Below, piece by piece: positions 1 to 6,719 of a stretch of 24,735 nucleotides of DNA. Positions within the stretch are counted from its first letter, which is position 1; each line of letters opens with the position of its first letter. Made by a program: the position numbers and the translations under genes. Location of the stretch: positions 1 to 24,735 of the forward strand of contig CAZEFW010000152.1 in NCBI GenBank assembly GCA_964511535.1, in the 5' to 3' direction. Source of the stretch: CAZCFB01 sp964511535. GTDB taxonomy: Bacteria; Myxococcota_A; Polyangia; GCA-2747355; CAZCFB01. Below the pieces are notes generated by a model. That model saw nothing but the letters and a program-made list of their open reading frames with translations, searched no databases and was not told where the DNA came from.

Positions 1-1
1 C

Positions 2-442
2 GGCAACAACGGCGGCGACCTGATCCTGCCCAAGCTGGAGGGGGTGCGCCCGGTGGTGCAGGAGGCGGTGGACAGCGCGCAGATCTCGCCCAACGAGGTG
101 GACTTCGTCAGCGCCCACGCCACGGCGACCAAGGTGGGGGACATCGTGGAGTCTCAGGCCATCGCCGAGGTGTACGGCGATGCGCCGTACGTCACCGGGC
201 TCAAGGGGCACATCGGCCACACCATGGGAGCGTGCGGGGCCATCGAGTCGTTCATGACCCTGTCCATGATGAACCGCGACGTGCTGGTGCCGACCCTCCA
301 CCTCGAGGAGGTGGACGAGCGGTGCGCGCCGATCAAGCACACCGCACAGGTGCGCGAGGTGCCGGTGAACATCGCCGCCGTGCAGAACTTCGCCTTCGGC
401 GGCGTGGACACCTGCCTCGTCTACCGGAAGTTCGAGGGGTAG
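2..442 (+). CDS. Beta-ketoacyl synthase, C-terminal part (5' end outside window)
   Basis: This is the C-terminal third of a FabF-like condensing enzyme, open from base 2 with no start inside the window. It shows the two catalytic-histidine regions of the thiolase fold: SAHATATKVGD (first His; the usual HGTGT is HATAT here) and LKGHIGH with the Lys and second His. The C-terminal glycine loop reads NFAFGGVDT where most KSs have NSFGFGGTN. The active-site Cys lies upstream and cannot be checked. The gene leads a + strand run of acyl-chain genes; the next start is 13 bases after its stop. In aryl-polyene clusters several KS paralogues coexist, and this would be one of them. The KS assignment is secure; its exact role is not. 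Confidence 0.9.
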   Translation, partial: GNNGGDLILPKLEGVRPVVQEAVDSAQISPNEVDFVSAHATATKVGDIVESQAIAEVYGDAPYVTGLKGHIGHTMGACGAIESFMTLSMMNRDVLVPTLHLEEVDERCAPIKHTAQVREVPVNIAAVQNFAFGGVDTCLVYRKFEG

Positions 443-455
443 CGGACAGCGCGCC

Positions 456-1238
456 GTGGGCCGCATCCCCCAGCCGATCAAGTTCCTCGTCGACCTGATG
501 GTCTCGCTGGTGCTGTGGATCTACTTCACGGTGGGGTTCGCCCTCTTCTTCTTGCCGCGATACCTGCTGGGCAGCTTCGACCCCGCGCGGCGGGAGCTGC
601 GGTTCCAGCGCCTGCACAACCAGTTCTTCCGCGGCTTCTTCTGGTTGATCCAGACCCTGTCGCCGGGGTTCAGCCTGGTGGTGGCGCCCGAGGTCCGGGC
701 GTTGAAGGGGATGGTGGTGGTGGCAAACCACCTGAGCCTGATGGACCCGCTGCTGCTGATCTACCTGTTCCCGGTGGGCAAGACCATCGTCAAGGCGGGG
801 TGGCTGAAGGTGCCGATCTTCGGCTGGTTCACCCGGGGCTGCGGGTACGTGCCCGCCGGCGAGGGGGCGTGGACCGGCAAAGGGGCCGAGGCGCGCCGGG
901 AGGAGCTGGGGCGGTACCTGGAGCGGGGGGGCAACCTGTTCATCTTCGCCGAGGGCACGCGCAGCCTCGACGGGGGGGTGGGGCGGTTTCGGCGCGGGGC
1001 GTTTGTGCTGGCGCGGGGGGCCCGGGCGCCGGTGGCGTTGCTGCGCATCCGGGGGAGCGAGCACCTGCTGCGGCGGGGCACGTTCTGGGTCAACACCTGC
1101 GTGCCAAATCGGTTGACCATCGAGCTGGTGACGGTGCTGCAGCCAGACTACGACGCCCAGGAGAGTCGGCCGAGCGCCTTGGCGGAGCGGGCCCGGTCGA
1201 TCTATCTTGAAGGTGAGCGGGGGAGGTTGGAGGGTTGA
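456..1238 (+). CDS. PlsC-like 1-acyl-glycerol-3-phosphate acyltransferase family protein
   Basis: This 260-residue protein is an LPLAT-family acyltransferase that moves an acyl chain from a carrier to a hydroxyl acceptor at the inner membrane. A hydrophobic N-terminal segment (about residues 9-40) should anchor it. The H(X4)D catalytic motif is NHLSLMD (His92, Asp97), and the acceptor-binding motif is EGTRS (Glu166-Arg169). The chosen start is GTG 13 bases after the preceding KS stop; no good Shine-Dalgarno is visible, so an internal ATG at 498 is possible. Its TGA overlaps the next ATG by one base (TGATG), which indicates coupling to the lipoprotein gene. Aryl-polyene clusters carry acyltransferases that attach the polyene to a lipid; the acceptor here is unknown. 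Confidence 0.88.
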   Translation: MGRIPQPIKFLVDLMVSLVLWIYFTVGFALFFLPRYLLGSFDPARRELRFQRLHNQFFRGFFWLIQTLSPGFSLVVAPEVRALKGMVVVANHLSLMDPLLLIYLFPVGKTIVKAGWLKVPIFGWFTRGCGYVPAGEGAWTGKGAEARREELGRYLERGGNLFIFAEGTRSLDGGVGRFRRGAFVLARGARAPVALLRIRGSEHLLRRGTFWVNTCVPNRLTIELVTVLQPDYDAQESRPSALAERARSIYLEGERGRLEG

Positions 1239-1768
1239 TGCGATTCGTGCTGCTGCTGGCGCTGGTCATGGCGACTGGCGGATGTATCTTCGACAGCTCG
1301 GGGGCTGACTCCGAGGGGCCGTACCGGGAAGGCGGCGGGTCGGACAGCGCGCTGGACCGCGGGGTGACGGGCAAGGATCCGGACGTGGGCGATGCAGCGC
1401 CGCTGGACCGACCGCTACCGGATCTGGGCAAGCTGGACCAGCCGGCGCCACAGGGCAAGACCTGTGCCGGCGCGCGGGTGGCGTTCACGGCGAGCGCGGT
1501 GCCCAAGGCGTGCGGGTCCATCGGCCTCAAGGTGTCAGGGTCGCAGGCCTTCGTGTGGGTGCTTGCGGGGGTGTCGGCCAGCGGCGAGAGCAAGCCGGCC
1601 AAGTGGGCGGCCGGGGCCACGGCCAAGAAATGCAGCGCCGGCTATTGCTGGGAGTTCGCCAAGGTGCCGGTGCCGTGCACCAAGGGCCCCTACCGGTTTC
1701 ACTTCATGCGCAACGCCACGAACAACGATCCCTTCAAGGGGCAGGAAGTGGGGGCGTGTCAGCCGTGA
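1238..1768 (+). CDS. Putative lipoprotein, unknown function
   Basis: This is a 176-residue predicted lipoprotein with a short hydrophobic signal ending in a lipobox-like ATGGC (Cys16). An Asp/Gly/Pro-rich flexible linker follows (about residues 17-75), then a compact globular part of about 100 residues with four Cys that could form disulfides. ATG at 1238 is preferred over the in-frame TTG at 1235 because it forms the TGATG junction with the acyltransferase. I recognise no family. Its place behind the acyltransferase suggests an envelope component of the same pathway, but aryl-polyene lipoprotein carriers (LolA-like ApeL) cannot be identified in it. Confidence 0.8.
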   Translation: MRFVLLLALVMATGGCIFDSSGADSEGPYREGGGSDSALDRGVTGKDPDVGDAAPLDRPLPDLGKLDQPAPQGKTCAGARVAFTASAVPKACGSIGLKVSGSQAFVWVLAGVSASGESKPAKWAAGATAKKCSAGYCWEFAKVPVPCTKGPYRFHFMRNATNNDPFKGQEVGACQP

Positions 1769-2051
1769 GGTGGGGGGGAGGGGTGGCGGGAGGACGCGCC
1801 CCTGGCGGGGCCCCACCCAAAAAACACCGGCGGTTCCTGTTCTGCCCATCCCCGGCTTCGCTCCCGGTGAGCACTGCCAGGGCGCCCGGCTGCAGGGTGC
1901 GCCCCAACCCCCACCCTTCGGCCTGGCATGTATTTCCACCGGACCCCAGCCGTCCCCCGGTATTCCCGGGTTCAGGTGGGTTATCGGCCCCACGGCGGCA
2001 ATGTTGCGCAATGAAGCGCGGATGCCAGCGTCTGGCCATTTCGTCGTTTTG
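1769..2051. other. Convergent intergenic region with hairpins, no gene seen
   Basis: These 283 bases separate two convergent genes. They hold a nested inverted repeat: outer GGGTGG (1781-1786) pairs with CCACCC (1813-1818), and inner GCCCC (1798-1802) pairs with GGGGC (1807-1811). An A6 run follows on the + strand, so it is not a standard intrinsic terminator for + transcripts. A second small hairpin (GCCAG at 2024-2028, CTGGC at 2032-2036) lies just beyond the stop of the - strand gene. Open frames here have no recognisable family and look like shadows. Confidence 0.5.
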
Positions 2052-2073
2052 TCATTCCGTCGTTCTGTCATTC
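2042..2073. repeat. Tandem 16-bp direct repeat (two copies, one mismatch)
   Basis: The unit CGTCGTTTTGTCATTC (2042-2057) is followed directly by CGTCGTTCTGTCATTC (2058-2073), differing at one base. It is adjacent to a perfect inverted repeat, CGAGCCC-GAA-GGGCTCG (2073-2089). The repeat covers the stop codon and last residues of the - strand membrane protein gene, so that C-terminus may be repeat-derived. Confidence 0.75.
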
Positions 2074-2483
2074 GAGCCCGAAGGGCTCGTTCCCAGCCGC
2101 TCCACCAGCCGCCGCACCCCCCAGCGCGCGAAATGGTTGCCGTACTTGACGCTCTCCTTGCCCGAGATGAGCATGCCCAGCCCCCAGATCCCCCACGAGG
2201 CGCCGTAAGCCGCCGGCCCTCCGATGACGAAGATGAGCGGCTCCTCGAACCACGCCGCCACCACGCCGATGGCCGCGATGGTGGGCCAGCCTCCCACCAG
2301 GAAGCTGAGCCCGATCAGGATCAGCCCCACCACCAGCGGCAAGGACGGCTTGTGGTCGAAGGCGCTCAGATCCGCCTGCTCCTCGATGGCTCGGGCGACG
2401 TAGGGCCGGCGCGCGAGCCACTGGCCCAGGCGCCGCCGCAGGGTCGGCTTCTTTGCCCCGGGATCGCTCACGTCCACCAGCAT
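2052..2483 (-). CDS. Small membrane protein, unknown function
   Basis: This 143-residue protein has a charged N-terminal half (Arg-rich, about residues 10-45) and then two or three closely spaced hydrophobic segments (about residues 50-115) rich in Gly, Ile and Trp. It should sit in the inner membrane. The start is placed at the ATG whose complement is CAT at 2481-2483. The same frame stays open further upstream, but that part is Arg/Ser/Ala-rich antisense to the KS gene and looks non-coding. It is divergent from the KS fusion, with 37 bases between the two start codons, so they may share a control region. Its last residues fall in a tandem repeat. I do not recognise a family. Confidence 0.65.
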   Translation of the reverse strand: MLVDVSDPGAKKPTLRRRLGQWLARRPYVARAIEEQADLSAFDHKPSLPLVVGLILIGLSFLVGGWPTIAAIGVVAAWFEEPLIFVIGGPAAYGASWGIWGLGMLISGKESVKYGNHFARWGVRRLVERLGTSPSGSNDRTTE

Positions 2484-2488
2484 ATAGT
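2483..2488 (+). promoter_or_regulatory. Candidate -10 (TATAGT) for the KS fusion gene
   Basis: TATAGT differs from TATAAT at one base and lies 32 bases before the ATG at 2521. A purine-rich AGGTCAGGGG just before the ATG could serve as ribosome binding site. No convincing -35 is seen, and the hexamer overlaps the start of the divergent gene. Confidence 0.35.
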
Positions 2489-2520
2489 GGTAAAACTGAG
2501 CACGAAAGGTCAGGGGCATC

Positions 2521-4704
2521 ATGCGCGTTTTTATTACAGGCGTCGCCCACCTCGGTGCGGCAGGCAAAGATCCAGAGGCGCTGCTCGGCGCGCTGCGTCG
2601 CGGCGATCGGGGCATCGGCGCGTTGACCCTGTTCGCCACCTCGGCCCGGGCAGACGCGGCCCGCCCCGTGGCCGAGGTCCCCGGCTTCGACCATGACCCG
2701 GTCCTGCCGCGGACCCACGCGCTGGCCCGCGCCGCCGCGGCCCAGCTCACCCTGGCTGCGCCGCCGGACGCCGTCGTGCTCGGCGGCACCACCGGCGGCA
2801 TGCCGCTGTCGGAGAGCTTGCTCGCGGCCGGCGAGACTGACCCGCCCCGATACGCGCTGCACGGCACCGGGACGGTGGCCCTGGATCTGGCCGGCGCGCT
2901 CGGCTGCGCCGGTCCGGTGCTCACGGTGTCCACGGCCTGCTCCAGCGGCGCGCTGGCCATCAAGGTGGGCCTCGAGCTGATCCGCCGCGGCCTGTGCCGC
3001 ACGGTGCTGGCTGGGGGCGTGGACGCCCTGTGCCGGCTGACCTACCACGGCTTCCGGCTGCTGAAGCTGATCGACCCGCAGGGCGCCCGGCCGCTGGACG
3101 TCGACCGCCGCGGCATGAGCGTGGGCGAGGCGGCGGCGCTGCTGCTGCTCGAGGGCTCCACTGGCGCTCCCCCCGACGAGGCGCTGGCCGAGCTGCGGGG
3201 CGTGGGCGCCTCCTGTGATGCCCACCACGCCACCATGCCCCTGCCCGGCGGCGAGGGCGCCCAGCTCGCCATGCAGCGCGCCCTCGCCGACGCGGGCTGC
3301 GCCCCCGGCGATGTCGACTACATCAACCTGCACGGCACCGGCACCGCGGGCAACGACGCCTCCGAGGCCGCCGCGGTGCACGCGCTCTACCCCGCTGGCG
3401 ACGCGCCGCCGCTCTCGTCGACCAAGGGGATCACGGGTCACCCCCTCGCCGCGGCAGGGGCCGTGGAGGCGGTGGCCAGCACTCTGTGCCTGCGGGAGTC
3501 GCTGCTGCCGGGCAACGCCGGGCTCCAGACCCTCGACCCGTCCCTCGATCTGCAGCCTGTGGTCCAGACCCGCTCCGGCGATCCGGCCCTGATCCTGTCC
3601 AACTCCTTCGGCTTCGGCGGCAACAACGCCTCGGTGGCCCTGGCCCGGGTGGGCCATGTCGCGCGCGCGCCGGCGGCCCTGCTGCCCGCCGCCCTGGATC
3701 TCGAGGTGCTTGGCGCCGCCTGCCTGTCCGCGGCCGGCGGCCTGGACGAGACCATGGCGTCGCTGGAGGCGGCCCGCCCCATCGTGGGCACCATCCCGGC
3801 GGCCACGCTCAAGGGGGCGCTCCCCCCGCGGCTCANNNNNNNNNNNNNNNNNNNNNNNNNNNNNNNNNNNNNNNNNNNNNNNNNNNNNNNNNNNNNNNNN
3901 NNNNNNNNNNNNNNNNNNNNNNNNNNNNNNNNNNNGCGGCTCAAGCGCCTCCCCCGCATGGCCCTCTGCCTGTCAGCGGCGCTGCTGGGCGATGACCCCG
4001 GCGAGCGCTGTCCCCGCTCGGTCTTCTTCGGCACCGGCTGGGGCCCGCTGTCGGAGACGTACGACTTCCTGCGCGAGCTGTTCTCCTCGGATGAGGACCT
4101 GTCGAGCCCCACCGACTTCGTCGGCTCGGTGCACAACGCCCCCGCGGGCCAGCTCGCCATGCGGCACGGCGCCCGGGGGACCAACCTCACCGCCACCGGC
4201 GGCCCGAGCTCATTCGAACAGGCGCTGCTCCTGGCCGCCCTGACCGTCACGCCGGACGACGAGCCCGCGCTGCTCCTGGGCGCCGACGAGCACCACCCGA
4301 CCCTCTCCCCGCTGCTGGAGGGCCACGCCGCCCCCGCCGAGGGAGGCGGGGCGCTGCTGGTCCGTCGCCCGGGACCCTCGGGGGCAGATGGGCGCCTGCT
4401 CATCCGGCCCCTCTGCCTCGGCCCCGAACCCGCCGCGCGGCTGGCCACGCTCGACGACGTCCCGCGGCCCACCCTCGCCCTGGCCGGCCCCGGCCCTGGC
4501 CTGCGCGAGCTGCGCGCCGCGGTGGGCTACGCCGGCGAGGTCCTGTTCCATGAGCCCGTGCTCGGCCGCCACGCCTCGGCCTCGGCCCTGGCAGCGGCCC
4601 TCGCCGTGGAGCTGGTGCAGGGCGGGCGCCACGGCGCGGTGCTGCTGCTGACCCCCGGCGCACCCCCGGCCGCGTCGGTCATCTGGCGTGGGGGCGCGGG
4701 GTGA
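2521..4704 (+). CDS. Fused ketosynthase and chain-length-factor-like protein (ApeC/PF13723-type second domain)
   Basis: This condensing enzyme is fused to a second, apparently inactive KS-like domain. Domain 1 (about residues 1-380) is a complete FabF-type KS: Cys140 in TACSSGA, His271 in HGTGT, Lys302 and His307 in KGITGH, and a GFGGNN loop. Domain 2 (from about residue 391) matches the ketoacyl-synt_2 family seen in ApeC of aryl-polyene clusters: RLPRMAL, SPTDF and SVHNAPAG. At the position of the nucleophile it has TATGGPSS and no Cys. Separate KS and CLF subunits are known to pair in aryl-polyene synthases, so one chain carrying both is a plausible covalent KS-CLF. The frame crosses a 100-N gap; closing it as described under the gap gives 691 residues instead of 727. 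The stop overlaps the next GTG by 4 bases. Confidence 0.88.
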   Translation: MRVFITGVAHLGAAGKDPEALLGALRRGDRGIGALTLFATSARADAARPVAEVPGFDHDPVLPRTHALARAAAAQLTLAAPPDAVVLGGTTGGMPLSESLLAAGETDPPRYALHGTGTVALDLAGALGCAGPVLTVSTACSSGALAIKVGLELIRRGLCRTVLAGGVDALCRLTYHGFRLLKLIDPQGARPLDVDRRGMSVGEAAALLLLEGSTGAPPDEALAELRGVGASCDAHHATMPLPGGEGAQLAMQRALADAGCAPGDVDYINLHGTGTAGNDASEAAAVHALYPAGDAPPLSSTKGITGHPLAAAGAVEAVASTLCLRESLLPGNAGLQTLDPSLDLQPVVQTRSGDPALILSNSFGFGGNNASVALARVGHVARAPAALLPAALDLEVLGAACLSAAGGLDETMASLEAARPIVGTIPAATLKGALPPRLXXXXXXXXXXXXXXXXXXXXXXXXXXXXXXXXXXRLKRLPRMALCLSAALLGDDPGERCPRSVFFGTGWGPLSETYDFLRELFSSDEDLSSPTDFVGSVHNAPAGQLAMRHGARGTNLTATGGPSSFEQALLLAALTVTPDDEPALLLGADEHHPTLSPLLEGHAAPAEGGGALLVRRPGPSGADGRLLIRPLCLGPEPAARLATLDDVPRPTLALAGPGPGLRELRAAVGYAGEVLFHEPVLGRHASASALAAALAVELVQGGRHGAVLLLTPGAPPAASVIWRGGAG
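3836..3935. other. Assembly gap of 100 N, probably spurious
   Basis: Exactly 100 N lie inside the KS fusion gene. The bases just before it end in GCGGCTCA (3828-3835) and the bases just after begin with GCGGCTCA (3936-3943). Collapsing the gap on this 8-base overlap removes 108 bases, a multiple of three, and gives LPPRLKRLPRMAL in frame. That fits the Pro/Arg-rich lead-in of the second domain. Confidence 0.8.
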
Positions 4705-6197
4705 GCGGACCCACCCTGCTGCCCCTGACGCCGGCTCACCTCGCCGGCCTCGGGGCGCTTCAGCTGTCGGTCCTGCTGCTGCTGCTGCCGGTCCCGCTCT
4801 GGACCGCCGGCCTGCCCCTGGCGCTGCTGGTCGCCCTGCTGCTCACCGCGCCGTTCTTTCCCGGCTGGCGCCTGTTCGGGCCGTACATCACCCGGGGCGA
4901 CCCTGCCGCTGGCGGCGTGAGCCTCACCTTCGACGACGGACCCGACGCGGCCACCACCGGGCCCTTGCTGGATCTCCTGGCCCGCCGCGGCGTCAAGGCG
5001 TGCTTCTTCCAGGTGGGCCGCAAGGTGCAGGCGAACCCCGAGCTGTCCCGCCGCGCCCTGCGAGAGGGCCACGAGCTCGCCAACCACTCCCGGTCTCACG
5101 ACCCGCTGCTGATGCTCCGCTCCGCTGCCCGGCTGGCCAGGGAGGTCGCCGGCGGTCAGGAGGCCCTGGCGGCGGTGGGCGCGCATACCCGCTGCTTCCG
5201 GCCGCCGGTGGGAATCGTCAACCCGCGGCTCTGGCCCGCCCTCCTGCGCCAGGGGCTGGTGGCGGTTGGGTTCAGCCGCCGGGCCATGGACTGGGGTAAC
5301 CGCAGGGTGCAGGGGACGGCCCGCCGCCTGCTGCGGGGCGTGGCTGCCGGGGACATCCTGCTGCTGCATGACGGCCACGGCGGGGCGGACTTCGACGCCG
5401 CCGCGTGGCTCGCCGAGGTGGAGGCCGTGCTCGACGGGCTGGAGCAGCGCGGGCTGCCGGTGTTGCCCCTGTCGCGCCTGCTGAACCAGCCGGTGATGGA
5501 GCCCCACGGTTCGGCCGCCGCCGGGGCCGCCGGGGCCGCCGCCGCGTTCTACGACGGGCTCGCCCCGGGCTACGACGCGGAGCAAGTCAAGCCAGCCGCA
5601 TCACCGGTGCGCGAGGCCGAACAGCAGGTGGTCCAGGCGCGCCTGGCCGAGCTGGTGCAGCAGGGCGACCGGGTGCTCGAGATCGGCGCGGGCACCGGGC
5701 GGTTTACGGTGGCCCTGGCGCGGCGGGCCGCCTCGGTCACGGCGGTGGATGTCTCGCCCGGAATGCTGCAGCGGCTCGAGGCGCGCGCGGCGCGCGAGGG
5801 CCTGGACAACGTCACGACCCTGCTCGGGCCGGCCGGCACGGTGGAGCTCCAGGGGACCTACCAGCTGATCTGCAGCTTCTCGGCGCTGGAGTACATGCCG
5901 GACCTCCGCGGCGTCCTGACCCGCCTGGCCCGCCACCTGGAGCCGGGCGGGCACCTCCTGTTCACCACGGCCCACCGCGGCCCGCTGCGCTTCATCGTGC
6001 AGCTCGGCAACGCCATGCGCCAGGGGATCTGGCTGTACGCGCGCAGCCGCGCCGGGGTACGCCGCGACCTGGCCGCCGCCGGGCTCTCGCCGGTGTCCAT
6101 CCGTACCCACGGTCTGCGGCTGCCGCTGCTGGGGGGCATGCTGCTGGAGGTGGTGGCCCGGTCGACCCCGCCTTCCGGCGCTGCGAGCGGAAGCTGA
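4701..6197 (+). CDS. NodB-type polysaccharide deacetylase fused to SAM-dependent methyltransferase
   Basis: This 498-residue protein has two enzyme domains. After one or two N-terminal hydrophobic segments (about residues 14-55) comes a NodB carbohydrate-esterase-4 domain with all metal and catalytic motifs: TFDDGP (76-81; Asp78, Asp79), NHSRSH (His129, His133), RPPVG, the MDW motif and LLHDG. From about residue 275 a class I methyltransferase follows, with SAM-binding VLEIGAGTG (325-333) and an acidic end of strand 2 (AVDVS). A membrane-anchored deacetylase would remove an acyl group from an N-acylated sugar; the methyltransferase substrate is unknown. The GTG start overlaps the KS fusion stop by 4 bases (GTGA), so the two are translationally coupled. 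Periplasmic NodB and cytoplasmic methyltransferase activities on one chain pose a topology puzzle. Confidence 0.87.
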   Translation: MSGPTLLPLTPAHLAGLGALQLSVLLLLLPVPLWTAGLPLALLVALLLTAPFFPGWRLFGPYITRGDPAAGGVSLTFDDGPDAATTGPLLDLLARRGVKACFFQVGRKVQANPELSRRALREGHELANHSRSHDPLLMLRSAARLAREVAGGQEALAAVGAHTRCFRPPVGIVNPRLWPALLRQGLVAVGFSRRAMDWGNRRVQGTARRLLRGVAAGDILLLHDGHGGADFDAAAWLAEVEAVLDGLEQRGLPVLPLSRLLNQPVMEPHGSAAAGAAGAAAAFYDGLAPGYDAEQVKPAASPVREAEQQVVQARLAELVQQGDRVLEIGAGTGRFTVALARRAASVTAVDVSPGMLQRLEARAAREGLDNVTTLLGPAGTVELQGTYQLICSFSALEYMPDLRGVLTRLARHLEPGGHLLFTTAHRGPLRFIVQLGNAMRQGIWLYARSRAGVRRDLAAAGLSPVSIRTHGLRLPLLGGMLLEVVARSTPPSGAASGS

Positions 6198-6235
6198 TCC
6201 CGGCGCCCCTGTGACCTCGCGCATAGCCCGCGCCC

Positions 6236-6263
6236 TTGAATTTAGGAGACCCTGCCGTAAGCT
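6236..6263 (+). promoter_or_regulatory. Candidate promoter for thioesterase-FakAB-GT unit
   Basis: TTGAAT (6236-6241) and TAAGCT (6258-6263) are separated by 16 bases. The -10 ends 8 bases before the ATG at 6272, so the predicted transcript would begin at or next to the start codon. Confidence 0.35.
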
Positions 6264-6271
6264 GGTTCCCC

Positions 6272-6709
6272 ATGCCGGACGCTGACGACAACATGGACCT
6301 CACCCGCGCCACCGTGCGCCTGCAGGTGCCGTTTCACGACCTCGACCCGATGCAGGTGGTCTGGCACGGCAACTACTTCAAGTACTTCGGCCAGGCGCGC
6401 CTCGCCCTGTTTCAGCAGGCCGGCCTGGCGCACCTCTACAAGCCCGACCCCGACGCGGAGTGGCTCTACCCGGTGGTGCGCAGCGAGGTGAAGCATGTGC
6501 GCCCGCTGCGGCTGCTCGACGAGTTCTCCGTCACGGCTTTGCTCAAGGAGGCGAAGTACAAGATCGTCATCGACTTCGAGGTCCGCCTGGCGGCCGACGA
6601 CAAGATCTGCACCCGCGCGCGTACCCAGCAGGTCGCCATCTCGGGCAAGGACTTTGCCCTCGGCTTCGAGATCCCCGCCGAGGTGCGGCGGGGCTTCGGG
6701 CTGGAGTGA
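6272..6709 (+). CDS. Hotdog-fold acyl thioesterase (4HBT/YbgC-like)
   Basis: This 145-residue single-domain acyl-CoA/acyl-ACP thioesterase would hydrolyse the thioester and release a free acid. The 4HBT pattern is clear near the N-terminus: FHDLDPMQVVWHGNYFKYF, including the Asp just before the active-site helix and the conserved H-x-N-Y, then an Ala-Arg on the long helix. The ATG at 6272 is chosen; an earlier in-frame TTG (6236) adds non-family residues and an ATG at 6293 is also possible. No clear Shine-Dalgarno precedes 6272. Aryl-polyene clusters carry a thioesterase of this fold (ApeK). It is followed after 10 bases by the FakAB-like fusion, so its free-acid product could be the kinase substrate. 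Confidence 0.85.
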   Translation: MPDADDNMDLTRATVRLQVPFHDLDPMQVVWHGNYFKYFGQARLALFQQAGLAHLYKPDPDAEWLYPVVRSEVKHVRPLRLLDEFSVTALLKEAKYKIVIDFEVRLAADDKICTRARTQQVAISGKDFALGFEIPAEVRRGFGLE

Positions 6710-6719
6710 GGAGGCGCCC

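Noticed and set aside
1781..1824. Intrinsic terminator after the first lipoprotein
   Set aside because: The hairpin is followed by A6, not T, on the coding strand, so it does not fit a Rho-independent terminator.
1392..2696. A 434-codon + strand frame spanning lipoprotein, intergenic region and KS start
   Set aside because: Arg/Pro/Ala-rich, with no domain; it overlaps better-supported genes in three frames.
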